From Rhyacophila brunnea (lineage: Eukaryota; Arthropoda; Insecta; Trichoptera; Rhyacophilidae), in assembly GCA_022495005.1 (NCBI GenBank), contig JAGYXB010001071.1, forward strand, positions 372,001 through 436,000: DNA of 64,000 bases, written 5' to 3'. The notes under the pieces are model-generated. The model was not told where the DNA came from, did not search any database, and worked only from the letters and a program-made list of their open reading frames with translations. The position numbers and the translations under genes are program-made. Numbering within the stretch: the stretch's first letter is position 1; every line of letters starts with the position of its first letter. Shown in pieces: positions 35,954 to 47,359 of this stretch.

Positions 35954-36222
35954 ACCATAAATATCGCACACGGCACGCGCCGCCAGAATGTTCAAGCGTC
36001 AAATTGCAAAACAACGACACGAGTTTCATTGTTATTACAAAACCAGTGCAAGCAAAAAAACCATACGAGTGACCGAAATACAGGTCAGTATGTTTTTGCA
36101 CAACGACAAAACGCTTCGCAAGCAAGAAAATAACAATATATATTGGACCACACAGCTGGAATAACCAGTGTGAAATACGAGAGCAGTAACAAATCAAGTT
36201 ACTAACGCCAACATCCGATAAC

Positions 36223-36468
36223 ATGGGTTCCCAGCAGACAAAAGAGGAAATCGTGCTGTCACAAGCCGCCGCGGGTGGCACCATCATAAATGACACATCA
36301 GCAGCCAACCAGCTTTCTTGGACAACTTTTGCAATCGTCATCATCATCATTGCAGCAGCAACCAGTTTCCTGTTGTGGAAGCTTTGCAAGAAACACCTCA
36401 CAAAAAGGATCCTCAAGGACATCAGGACAGACGTCCCAGGATCCCGAGCACCACCAAGACAACTTTAA
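36223..36468 (+). CDS. ORF3: small predicted myristoylated single-pass membrane protein (81 aa)
   Basis: Lies 269 bases after the pol stop and before the polypurine tract, where retroviruses place env. Starts MGSQQTKEE: Gly2 with Thr6 and Lys7 fits the N-myristoylation consensus. Residues ~33-52 are a continuous hydrophobic span (FAIVIIIIAAATSFLL), followed by WKLCKKHLTKR, a basic stop-transfer with a juxtamembrane Cys55. The last ~15 residues are Arg/Pro-rich. There is no signal peptide, no glycosylation-rich ectodomain and no fusion peptide, so it is not an envelope glycoprotein. Function unknown; a role at membranes is inferred. It may need a spliced or internal transcript. Confidence 0.6.
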   Translation: MGSQQTKEEIVLSQAAAGGTIINDTSAANQLSWTTFAIVIIIIAAATSFLLWKLCKKHLTKRILKDIRTDVPGSRAPPRQL

Positions 36469-36533
36469 CGCAAGAGTCACCATGCTACACACCGTCTATC
36501 TTCCTGCATCACGACCTGCCACACCAGATCGCT

Positions 36534-36543
36534 AGGGAGGGGG
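36534..36543 (+). promoter_or_regulatory. Polypurine tract
   Basis: AGGGAGGGGG immediately before the 3' LTR (TC intervenes). Primer for plus-strand synthesis in LTR elements. Confidence 0.85.
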
Positions 36544-36545
36544 TC

Positions 36546-37240
36546 TGTCGGGACTAGCATGGAAACTCACCATTACATATAAATTATCATAATATATTTA
36601 AGTATCTAATAATATTTGTTACTATGTAAACTAGTTGATAAGAAAAGCGTGTTGGCATGATTCATAATCTGACTGACTGCACACACTGGCAGGTCAGTCA
36701 ACTTTCGCAGCAATTTGCAAGACATCAAATTTCATCGTAAACACATTTGCTTTCTTGATAAATTATAATTATTCACAATAATTATTGAGCAACATTGTAA
36801 CAAGTATGCGTTAGCAGCATTTCCGCGGCCTTATAAGGTAATCAGGAAATGTGCCAACTTATCAGATTTGCTCGTACTTAGTAAACTCACAGTAAACAAG
36901 TGACATGTGGTCACCGGTCAACGCCCTGACCTCAGATAACCTTTCTTTGTTATAATTTCTATAAAAGCTCAAAGCGGGGCGAATCTGATAACATACGTCG
37001 TCAAATCTTTGAAACACATAGTCGAATCTCTGCTCGTCGCTCGCGGTTCAACTTTTCTCATAGCAACACGCCTTTATAATTTAACCTTATCAATTTAACT
37101 GTAATTCTAAATATATTGTCTGTAAGAATTGTTCAAGTATTGTTGAGGAGAATAAACTGAGATTTACTCAAACACGCATCTACCTTCGATCCATTGAAGT
37201 CCAGCTACCTACCTCATCCTCACTCACACCTCCTCGCAAT
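36546..37240 (+). repeat. 3' LTR
   Basis: 695 bp, TGTCGGGACTAGC ... CCTCCTCGCAAT. TATA box at 36960-36967, polyadenylation signal AATAAA at 37151-37156. Almost identical to the 5' LTR up to 37126, then only loosely similar for ~100 bp before the shared end. Confidence 0.9.
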
Positions 37241-37245
37241 ATAAC

Positions 37246-38455
37246 TACTGTAACATACTATTCTACCAACCGTTACGCCTAATAAAACTCGTTCCTGCAT
37301 CCATCTTCGACTTCTTCGTCATCATCCTCAACACCATAACCTACAACACATCGACGACTCCCCAAGTGGTAACCCATAAATTAAATTGCTCTTTGTACTA
37401 TAATAATTACATTCATTGACTTTTCATTATACTATAGTTCCTAGGGTTCCACGGAATACTCGTTGAGAAATTCTGCTGTAGATAAACACACTGCCTTTAT
37501 CAATAAATTGGTAGGAGGGCCTGTGTCAGGATCTGGGGGCCATGACTGGCATAATTTAGAAAGACCCAATAAGTCTGAGAAAGTTTCTTGGAGACGTTAC
37601 TCATTGTTTTTACTCTCCTCTCTCTTAAATAATAAAAACAGAAACTATATGGATTTAACATGAAATGTTACAAGTAATTACAATAATATTAATCATCAGT
37701 TGTAACAGTTTACCATAATAATTCAGAATAACTGCATCATTAAACGAGTTGATGCTAAGAATAATCATAAAATATCTAAAAGAAGAAGAATTTGATTCAA
37801 CAACAATAAACAAACATTACAAGTTATGAACAAAGTGAAATACGTCGACAATATAATATCTATATGCTTTTCATTACGGTGATGTAAAGTGTGTTCCATT
37901 TTCTTGATAGATTTATTAATCTTTGGTTAATATTAACGGAGTACGAATGGGCAAAGGTAAACAATTACGGATTTATGGTCAAAGATCATGCAACATGATT
38001 GGAACGAAAGTATATTGTACTTGATTTTATATTTTCAAAGCGTGTGAATGTTGTTGCATTTACCCGGGAAGGAATTCAATCAACCAATAAACAGTGTAAT
38101 AAAATTACTACGTTATTATTGGATCTAGGTGATCGCCTAGGTGGCAGGAATGCATGCCATTTCAATAACTATATTATATAATATGTAAGTAGTCTATGTA
38201 TGGGATATGAATATTTTAAAGAGCTATTATTCTGAATTACGTAGTACTTATAAAAATAAATATTATTATTTAGTATTGAATTATGTTCTAGTCAAACGTT
38301 AATAAATTAAATAGTACATATGAATATGTATAGGCAGTGGTAGGTTTAGGAACGTGGAGGTCCGACACACTGACTGATTTTGAGATCACTACGAAAAGAC
38401 ATACAATAAATACCAGAAATCACTTACCTCATCTACTCATTACTTTACCTAATCA
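37246..38455. other. Region after the LTR element; possible remnant of a second LTR
   Basis: 37246-37376 is C-rich and LTR-like (AATAAA at 37277; GACTCCCCAAG) and ends in TGGTAACCC at about 37368-37376, one base off the primer-site sequence of the main element. It may be an old related LTR end. The frame 37463-37663 (+) has no recognisable family. The remaining ~800 bp hold nothing I recognise. Confidence 0.35.
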
Positions 38456-38790
38456 AAATAATTATTTAATCAACTATTTTTTTATTCAACAAATAAGACA
38501 CAATATCTGAGAATACAACATTTTATATATTAAAGATTTAATTGATACCTACCTTAATTTAATATACTAAAACCGGCGGCTCTCGTGGTGCAGTGGGTAA
38601 GGCGCTGGCCTTCCACCCTAGAGTTTTGGGTTCGATTCCCGGTCATGACAAAAACATTTATGTGTTTTTCTCAAAGCCTGGGTGTTTGTGATTGTTCAAA
38701 ATTACTAACAACCACCTTGTACGAAAAAGCAAGGACATGGTTATTAATAATTCAAAATATATATATATATATATATATACTAAAATCTAT
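38456..38790 (+). repeat. SINE (family C) with tRNA-like head and AT tail
   Basis: A box TGGTGCAGTGG (38586-38596) and B box GGTTCGATTCC (38629-38639) match the Pol III consensus. The body CATTTATGTGTTTTTCTCAAAG...CTGGGTGTTTGTGATTG is shared with the minus-strand copy at 5.9 kb, and an (AT)n run lies at about 38757-38779. The ~110 bp upstream resemble the 65-bp direct repeat in the foldback at 22.7/23.1 kb. The 81-residue frame at 38585-38830 is spurious. Confidence 0.7.
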
Positions 38791-38859
38791 AGCCAACATT
38801 ATAACGCAATTCGATAACCATTTCATGTAACAACTACCAGTTAAAACCGTCGTAATTAA

Positions 38860-39000
38860 GTAGGATGCCGGTAGCTCAATTGGAAAAGCACACTGGCGTG
38901 AATCCAGTGGATACGGGTTCAAGTCCTTTCGGGTGTCGTATTTTCTGCAAAAAGATTTTTTCTAGTGTATACATGAGATGTTTTCAAATTATGTATGTTC
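38860..39000 (+). repeat. SINE (family D) or tRNA pseudogene
   Basis: A box TAGCTCAATTGG (38872-38883) and B box GGTTCAAGTCC (38916-38926). An anticodon-arm-like stem (ACTGG/CCAGT) is present, but base 33 of its loop is G rather than U and the T-arm stem is poor, so it is probably not a functional tRNA. The sequence after the head (GCAAAAAGATTTTTTCTA) resembles the body after the SINE B head at 23.45 kb. Confidence 0.55.
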
Positions 39001-39265
39001 AAAATAATTATTAATGAGAATGACAATGATAATATATAATAATAATAATATTAGTGGATTACTTTTATGTATACAAGTACCTAACTACATATCTTTTTGA
39101 GTGGTTATGTTATAGGTCCGTTTGATCTTAGTTGAATGGATTTCGTTATGCTTTGAATTCGAGTAATATTTTATACTCAATCTGTCAGATATACGCATAT
39201 TTTTTTTCTTTGAATCGATTGCGTTATTTTCATCGAATAAAATCGCCCTGGGTATAGGTCAGTTA
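39001..39265. other. AT-rich spacer
   Basis: Nothing recognised. Confidence 0.5.
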
Positions 39266-39634
39266 AGCGTCAATTACATTGAGCTTCTTTACGAGCTGTT
39301 TGTTGGCGAATTTAAAAGCGGGCGATTCAGCTACTGCGATTTGATGATTACACACAAAACTTTCCATTCGCTGAGAAGCCACAAGCCAGCGACTATTTTG
39401 ACAGAACGTAGTTCGTTTTTCTACCGGGAGGTTGCTACTATGCTCTACTGCGCAGACGCAGAAGGCCCATACGCCGGCGTGTAGCGTGTAAAGTTGACCG
39501 GTTTTCAACTTTTATCGTTAGAGTGTTTACAACCTGCTTGTTAGCTTATTCAATGATTACACTGGGCGACTTTACAGGCAGATTATAAATTCGCCAACAA
39601 ACAGCTCGTAAAGAAGCTCAATGTAATTGACGCT
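39266..39634. mobile_element. PIF/Harbinger-like MITE (369 bp)
   Basis: Perfect 49-bp terminal inverted repeats starting AGCGTCAATTACATTGAGC. TTA lies directly outside both ends (39263-39265 and 39635-39637), the 3-bp target duplication typical of PIF/Harbinger elements. The 81-residue minus-strand frame at 39263-39508 runs into the repeat and shows no transposase motif. Confidence 0.75.
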
Positions 39635-40584
39635 TTAGAGAGTTTTCAATTATACTCCATTTGCCGACTATAAATAAACTTATATCAATAATAGGACAAA
39701 TTAATGCCATTTTTTGTTTAACACAACTTTAACTCGTGTAATAAATAAATAAATAATTATCACTGTCTAATTCAGCAAATAAAATTAATTCATTTGAAAA
39801 GACTTAATTTGTCTACCGATAGTCCTTTCTTTGAGGCATGTATCCAGTGTATTTTCATATAAAATATTTTTATTAAAATATTTTATTTAAAATATATTTA
39901 AATTGTGCATATCAGACAAAGTGCAAAAGTAAGCTAAATTTTAATCAAACATTACTTACAATTTTTACCGATATAATTAATTGTTTTTCATAATTGAATA
40001 ATCAACACGTCGATATTTGTATAGTATTCTTCCACGTTTATTTTTTTTAAATCATGTTCCTCTTTTCACATAAATTTTCAGAACCAAACATTCATTTACA
40101 AATACCACCAGTACTCAGGTGTGGTTATAACTTCGATGCAGCGGAACAAATAATTCTAGTTACAGTCCCACCTGTGCCCATTCTAGTACAATAAAAGTAC
40201 TTGTTTGTAGCTACTCTAATCATAGGCATATTGCATAATATAGAAAGACTAGCCAGGGGCGATCCAAGAAGCACTTTTTGCAGCGGAAATATTATGACGA
40301 AACACGAAACTGTGCAATACAAATCACGGTTTACTAGTAGGTACTATATTACCCGTATATTACATTATAATAATACGAGTATGTACCTGCTTATTCACAA
40401 TAGTATATTGAATAATTACGTTGTATAAGGAGGGTGTGTGAACAATATTGGGCGTGCTGAGTAAAACCGTTGATAAATGACCCAAAATATTGTTCGCGCT
40501 GAAGATGATGTATATAATATACAAGTGAAATTAAAAAATAAAATGTATGCTTGCATTTACATAGTGACAAAAATTTGAATATTA
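39635..40584. other. AT-rich stretch, nothing recognised
   Basis: No supportable feature. Confidence 0.5.
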
Positions 40585-40816
40585 CAGGGGGTCCTCATTA
40601 TCCACGTATTCGTTATCTGAGCACAAGCACAATAGTTCACAGTCGTCAACTACTGTCACTTTCAATCTATCAATCCCACATTCCTACGCTTTTTCTTTTC
40701 TATACGCACCCAAATTAAACCCATTTACTAAGTAACTTTGGTGGCCGTTTTAAGCAGATTCACTTTAAGGAGTATTTTTTCGGTCCCAATTACCCTCGGA
40801 TAACAAGGACTCCCTG
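40585..40816. mobile_element. Tc1/mariner-pogo-like MITE (232 bp)
   Basis: Tips CAGGGGGTCCTCATTATCC and, inverted, CAGGGAGTCCTTGTTATCC, with TA on both sides (40583-40584, 40817-40818). CAGGG-type tips with TA duplication are usual for pogo/Tigger elements. No transposase frame. Confidence 0.75.
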
Positions 40817-43800
40817 TACTGTTAAATGATTTAAAATAAATTATTACGTTATATATATGTCTTTATATATCTGTTTGTCTATCACTTTATCTGACGCACA
40901 TAAATTTACATGCGAAAGAGTTCGGGTCTTTGTTGCGCGATATTATAAATATGAAACACACGTTGCATCCTTTTCATGCGCGTTGCACTTACGTATTTTC
41001 ATTTCAATCACACGCTACTTAATCAGCACAGATTAAACTCACATAAAATACACCGGCTCTATCGAAGTAGATACCTGCCAATATACACTGATATTAAAAT
41101 CGACGCATTCTTTAGCTGTGCATATTATTATACTTATGATATAAAAAATATTATTATTATTGAACGCGTCGACAAGTATGTTGATAGGTGGCACTTCCAC
41201 CTAGTATTTTTTTCGAATATTAAATAGTGAATACCTACTTGATTTTTAATTCAGTTATAAACATATTTTCTCAGCTATGAACAAATAATCAATCTTAGAC
41301 GATTTTGGTGGGAGAGTGAAGAATTATATTATCTTACAATTACTTATAAGTCAGTATATAGGTCTAATCAGACGAAGTTTTTATTGACTACACAGTCTCC
41401 AAAAATCTTGGAATATTTGAAATTTTTGACCATCTATCGTACTGGTATCGGTAAGTAAGATGTGTATCTAAATTGCATAGATCAGTCTTTGCGTTTTATT
41501 CGTCATACATAATATCATCACACTGACCTCAATATGCGATGTGGGAAGCCGCGCCGTGAACCTCTGATCTTGACCGATTTACAATCATTTTATAATACTT
41601 GGAGAGGATATCTCATCTGATTAGAGGTGACAATTTGTGCATAAAGAACCAAACTTAGTAATACTCATGAACTCGATTATATAATTTGAACTTTTTTAAT
41701 ATAATTCTTATAACTATTTTTTCCTATGAAAAACTGATCGGCACGCCAGATAGTCAAAAAATATTATTTGGGAAATTTTGGCACGCGTACGTAAAAAGGT
41801 ACGCCAACCCTAGTCTATATGTATGTATTTTTATAATTAAAAACTGTTTTTTACATCATCATATTTCATTTCATTGTTTTTTAATTATTATTAAAACGGC
41901 TTTATCGGAATTTGAATAAGATGGAATAAATAATTATGTTAAAAAATTAAAATAAGATAAAATAAATTTTAAATGTCTACATGAAACTACGAGTGCAGAC
42001 ATGGTTGCCAAGTATAAAGAATTCTGACTAAATACGGATGTATATTAAGCATAGCTGTTAGGTAAATGATATTTTTTTTGATAAAAACTTGCGTTTCTAC
42101 TTGTAAGTTAAATGTAAAAATTCTTACACCACATCCTTTAAAATTGACAGCAATATACTATTACCCAGGAAAATACATGAGAATTCATTCAGAAAAATTA
42201 AATGCACCTTTTTATCTGAAATCACCGACAAAATATTACAAAACGCATGCTGCTCTAACGTTCTTTGAATGTTAATTTATTCAGCCCGTTTTATCACAAG
42301 TCCTTGGAAAAAAATCTAACAAAATTGCATTGCTAACGAGCGAAAAAATCATTGTTTTTATTCTAGGCACACACAACAACAAGTAAATACTCTGTTTGCA
42401 ACTTGCAAAATAATGCACTTTACAAGCATGTCGTGCAGTTAAATTTCCTTATTACACGTACATATATTATATCTACTCTACATACTATATAAGTGTATTA
42501 TTAAGAATGATACAGTGTTTTGATGATAATTTTTTACCTGCGGATATATTATGTTCAAGTTGTGTAAATCAGCGTCTATTTTCCAGACTATTTTCCTGAG
42601 AGCAATATAGTATTATAACTTGGCGGAAACCGAAAAATTGTAGTTCATTGTTTTTGGTAATATTGTAAATTAAAAATCAGAGTATGAACGCTGGTAAAGT
42701 GGAATGGTCATATTATAGATGAGAATTCACTAGAAAACCTATTGCATCCGACATAAGGCTTACAGAAAGTAGAGAAAGATGGAAAAGACGTATCCTGAAT
42801 TCCTATGTAGGCACAAATTCCTTACCACGATCCTCACTTATAAAGGTGACGACGAGGAAGATAACTTTGCATACAGATAACTGCCACCTGTGAACCTTTT
42901 TCTGATATATAAATATTTAAGTGATATTGTGACGATTCATAACTATTTTTTTCCTTATGTGTAACTTCAACCAATTTAATACTTCGCCCCTCAATTATTA
43001 TGTATCGTAGAAACATGAGATGTGTTGTCACAAAAGAAATAGGTTTATTTTTATTGTATTGCTTGTCACTTGTCAGAATAGCGGTTAATGTTGTATATTG
43101 GCAACACGGTGGGTCGCGGTTCTAACTCGCTAATTGGGTAGAAATACACTATAATGATTTTTCAATAAAACATAACTATTACATCCACATAAGTTGATAA
43201 CATCCTCTAAGCTACAAGTATATGCAACCTTTTTTGATCCGGGGGCCTTAATTACAAATAACTTAAGTAAGTAAGTATTCTAAATCATATAAATTTAGCA
43301 ACATTTTTAACCGCAAATAGGTATAATTTTATATATTTTCTTTTTATGCATAAAATTTTGCTACAAACCATTTTTTTTTTGATATTTAAAAAAAACCGTC
43401 CCACTTAAAAAAATGCATGTTTTAATTATTATTAATTATTGAAACCGGGGCCCACATAAAATTAATAATTCTAGGGCCATGTCCGGCCCATGAGTCATGG
43501 GGTACCATGAGTAGATAAACGAGAGACAGCTTGACAAAATTTTCATAGAAATATAATAAATTACCTAACAAAACATAAAAGTACAATAATCCTATAAAAG
43601 GATATTGTATATCCAAACATTTAAAATCAGTTGAGGCTTTCTTTGTATTGTATGTTTACTTTTTCCAAAAAATTAGGTCTGAAATGCAAGGCAGAAGGGC
43701 AGCTTAAATTTAAAAAAAAATATTATTATTACAGATAAATAAAATAAATGAAAACAGCGCAATGAACTTGTTGTTCGCAATACGTACTACAAAAATAGTT

Positions 43801-45180
43801 AAAGATTAAATTATATTGGCATATTAATTAATATTGTAGTGGTTCCCTAAAATAATGGTAAACATAATAGGAAGTTTTAGAAGACATTCTGGCCATTTGG
43901 ATGACTTCATTGATTATTTATTGTGGAAATAATACTTTTAGACAATAATATTTTCCTTCGCAGTGGTCAACAAATGACAATGCAATTAGGTACCAACTTT
44001 ATGGGGAGACTTTAAGCAATATTGTTCTGTTAATAAATTTTTCTAAATTATATATACTTACCAACATAAAATTCGGAATGAATATTAAATTTAGATATTT
44101 TTCTTACATGTTAGGATAGGTTTTACGTATAATAATAAAATATATTTTATTTTGATTTAAATACTGTTTTTCCATCAAATATTGACTGTCAATAACGTGT
44201 AAGTGAAATACTATCTACATGCATAGCTTACCGCTGACATCTACATTTTACTCACGGGGGTTAAACAAATGGCTAGTCCACTAAAAACTCTGTTAAATAT
44301 GATATAATAATGATGAACTTTGCAGACAGATAAGTCTCATTCACAGATCACATACCTCTCCGCTCTGGTGAACGTAGTCTTGCATGCATCACCTCACGTT
44401 AGGTACTCTAACTTTTTGCTAAGAGAATTTTCTTATAATATGATGTATATTATAATTTACATCATTATTATACCTAACAGGCGTACTTACTCACCATTTG
44501 CTGGCGTACGGTATATACATCATTATATTACATTAAGATATATAAAAAATATAACGTGATAATTTAGACTATGTCTAGGCTTTATTTACCGCCATCAATA
44601 ATTAATGTCCTATCTAGAGTGTACTCTGAAAGGGGAAAATGCTCAAGTTGATTCAACCATTTTTAGGCCCATCAGGTTGTCCGAGCTGTTCGCCACAAAG
44701 GCTAATTAATACTTTTAAGAAGTTTACGGCGTCTTATTATGGATCTCTTTACGTAGTTTTGTATGTCCGTATTGTTTTAGCTTTGTTTTAGCTTTGTTTT
44801 TGTATTATATGTATCATTCAATTCGTTTATTTATTATATTAGTTTTCCGTGCTTTTTTCTCACATGGATCAAATAAAGTGAACTTAGTGAAATCGGTCAA
44901 AGCATACATAAGACTTGTGACTTGTGACTCCTGAGACATTACTAGGCGTAAAAAACTGCAGATGCTTCACATCAGATATAGGGCCTCGTGTTACGCTCGA
45001 TTAAGACCAGTGTTATACGGGGCGTATTGGTTTGGAGGGGTCATTGTTTGTGTTGCCATCTTATATTTTGTATTTCTTTTTTTAATTTATGGTTAAACTG
45101 TAAAATCAAATCATTGAAAAATCTTAAAGAGATGCTTCAAACATTATTAAATGTTGTTTGTAGTAAAAAATGGTCATTGC
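40817..45180. other. AT-rich stretch, no gene recognised
   Basis: Several short frames are present but none has a recognisable motif or start context. Around 42670-42850 one frame reads RLTESRERWKRR with a stop upstream, faintly like a LINE C-terminus, too weak to call. Confidence 0.4.
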
Positions 45181-47164
45181 AAAATTACCCCCTCCCCCCC
45201 CCCCAACCCCACCCGCCGTCACGCACTACACCCTATTTTAATTGGGCATATTTCGGCACCCTACATTTGAATGTGAAGTATCAGCAATTTGCATGACAAG
45301 GAATGTATCATGAGTAGTTACTCAACACGGAGGTTGCCAAGCACTCAGATAAGTTTTATCTGAGTTAACATGACTTTAATTTATCACCGCCCATGGGAGA
45401 GAGGAGCACACATAGGCAAACATGGATATTGTCAATCTACTTTTAGAGATGATGTAACTTAAACCTTATATTATATTAATAACTTTATTGGTGGTATTGG
45501 TAAGGGTGGGGGTCGTAGACGATCAGGGCATGCAGCCAACTGATCGGAGATGAAATTCCGCTAGTACAATATAATATATTGATAACCTCCTTGAACTTAC
45601 GCATAATTCAATTACATTTTATTTGAAGCCATAAATATGAACCAAATAATTACAAAACGTGTAGGCATCTAATCCATTCACGACTTTGTTATTTCATTTT
45701 CTATGAAAGCATCATTCGCTCAGCTGTGGCCTGTGTAGATCGTAAAACATCGCAATTTTATTTGTTTCACCTGCATAACCTTAACCTATTTGTTTACCAT
45801 TCATAGCGAGTCGCCATACAATTTACATCTGCTTTTGAATACGAGGCATTTCAAAGAGTTTCTATTACAAAATATTTAACTACAAGTAAATTGCTACGTG
45901 CTTGTTTATATAGGATACCCACCCACTTAATACACCAGTCATAAATCAAAAAACGTTTCGAATATTTTCTTTTATAGTTTCTGAAATTAATAAGGGCTTT
46001 ATTTATACTTAAATAATCCTTTTATTAATGATTAGTATTTGAAGAAATTGATCAGAAAGGCTTCTTAAAGACTATTGAAATGAAAAACATCCGTTTCCAA
46101 AGCATATTTTAATATAATAACTATAATAATTATAATACTTATTGAAATCTAAGAGATTATATAAAAAAAATGATTTAAAACTATAGAAATAAAATATATA
46201 TAATAAAATTAATTAATTAAAGCAAAAGAGAGACCATAAAATGCTTTGGTTTTGGTAAGTTTTAACATCATCTATGGACATTGCAGAATAGTGATTATTT
46301 TTTAGGATACACATAAATTATGTGACTGAGACATGCTTGTCAGTGAAATCGATATTATTTCAAGTTTAGACTATTTTTCCTCAAAAGCCCCAACTGCGTA
46401 AATCGACGTTAAGTTAACCGAAAAGTTTAATCAAAAGTTAGTGTACTAAGATTTTTTTTGTACAATCAGTTACTTGTGAGTAATGTATAAATAATATATT
46501 GTTAACTCAATATTATATCAACTATTGCTAAAATAATGCATTATAAACTAAGTACCTATATGAAAATAAATAAAGATTAACTCAGGAGGTAGTTTTCAAA
46601 AGTGGTCAACTTCAAAATAATAATGTATACCTACTGGCAATGCTACCTCAATCTCTTTTGAGTGCTTAAAGAACTCACCAAATTTAACATCAAATAATGG
46701 TTTCAAAAATCTACTAAATATGGGATTAATTCAGATGAAGCAGGTTTATTTTCAAACACCACCAAATTCATTTTAACCATTCAAAGCCAGGTGTAATCTT
46801 GCTGAATGACAAACGTCATGAAGATGATGATTTGTTTTATTGCTAATAAACAGAAACGTTTTAGGAAGAATGAATGAAACTATCGCATTTTGGATGGATT
46901 TGACCAAATTTGAAAACTAACTCCTGAAATGTGCTTATCCAAAATAGAACAATCATTAACTAAATTTTAATATTGGTATTTTATTAATTCTTTACTGTGG
47001 TTTGTGGCGCATGATTTTTCGGGTAAATAAATCATACAATGTATCTTTCGTTTTGTCATCTACAAACTGTAGCTTTTGTATAAATTAAATGTCGGTTTTC
47101 ACCTTTAAACATTTCAATATGAATGAAACTGATTAAAATATAAATTGATTTAAAAATGGCATAC
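45181..47164. other. C-rich tract then AT-rich stretch
   Basis: A pyrimidine tract with a long C run lies at about 45188-45204. The rest is AT-rich with nothing recognised. Confidence 0.45.
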
Positions 47165-47316
47165 CAGTTCATTTCCCAAGGGTGGTCCAGCTTCATAGTG
47201 CTTTACAGCAACAGCCTTGCACTCTGCCGGCGGCAGCGGTGGTGGAGCAGGGGGACGCGTTCCAGCTGGCATTTCCAATGAGGTTGAACCAAACTCACTT
47301 TAACAGCACATTTTCA
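47165..47316 (-). CDS. Candidate host exon (possible first coding exon), unidentified
   Basis: A GC-rich island in AT-rich DNA. On the minus strand it is bounded upstream by a polypyrimidine tract and CAG (acceptor, CT on the plus strand at 47317-47318) and downstream by CTG|GTATGC (donor at 47159-47164). All three frames have stops across the whole 152 bp, so an internal coding exon is excluded. A reading frame starting at the ATG at 47270-47272 (GAA before it) runs 36 codons to the donor in phase 0: a proline-rich start (PPAPPPLPPAE) then KAVAVKHYEAGPPLGNEL. I do not recognise the protein. It could also be a transposon piece; no second copy is in this window. Confidence 0.3.
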
Positions 47317-47359
47317 CTGAAAAAAAGAGAACATTCTTGTTTAATTTACATCACACAAA

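Larger units (their letters stand above)
31095..37240 (+). mobile_element. Ty3/Gypsy LTR retrotransposon, CsRn1-type, structurally complete
   Basis: Two LTRs (31095-31797 and 36546-37240) enclose a tRNA-Trp primer site, gag, pol, a third small ORF and a polypurine tract. ATAAC at 31090-31094 and 37241-37245 is the target duplication. Three features point to the CsRn1 clade: a CHCC gag knuckle (C-x2-H-x9-C-x3-C), the tRNA-Trp-type primer site, and pol order PR-RT-RH-IN with a GPY module and no chromodomain. The GC content is clearly higher than the host DNA. Gag, pol and ORF3 have no internal stops, and U3 regions differ at only about four places, so the insertion is recent; whether it can still move is not known. 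Confidence 0.9.

Noticed and set aside
36223..36468. Envelope gene making the element a retrovirus
   Set aside because: No signal peptide, large ectodomain, cleavage site or fusion peptide; only 81 residues.
38585..38830. 81-residue plus-strand ORF
   Set aside because: It translates a tRNA-like SINE head and an AT microsatellite.
38865..38942. Functional tRNA gene
   Set aside because: Loop position 33 is not U and the T-arm stem has mismatches; better explained as a SINE head or pseudogene.
39263..39508. 81-residue minus-strand ORF
   Set aside because: It runs through a 49-bp terminal inverted repeat; a by-product of the element.
42670..42850. LINE C-terminal fragment
   Set aside because: Only a faint RERWKRR-like resemblance with an upstream stop; not enough to call.
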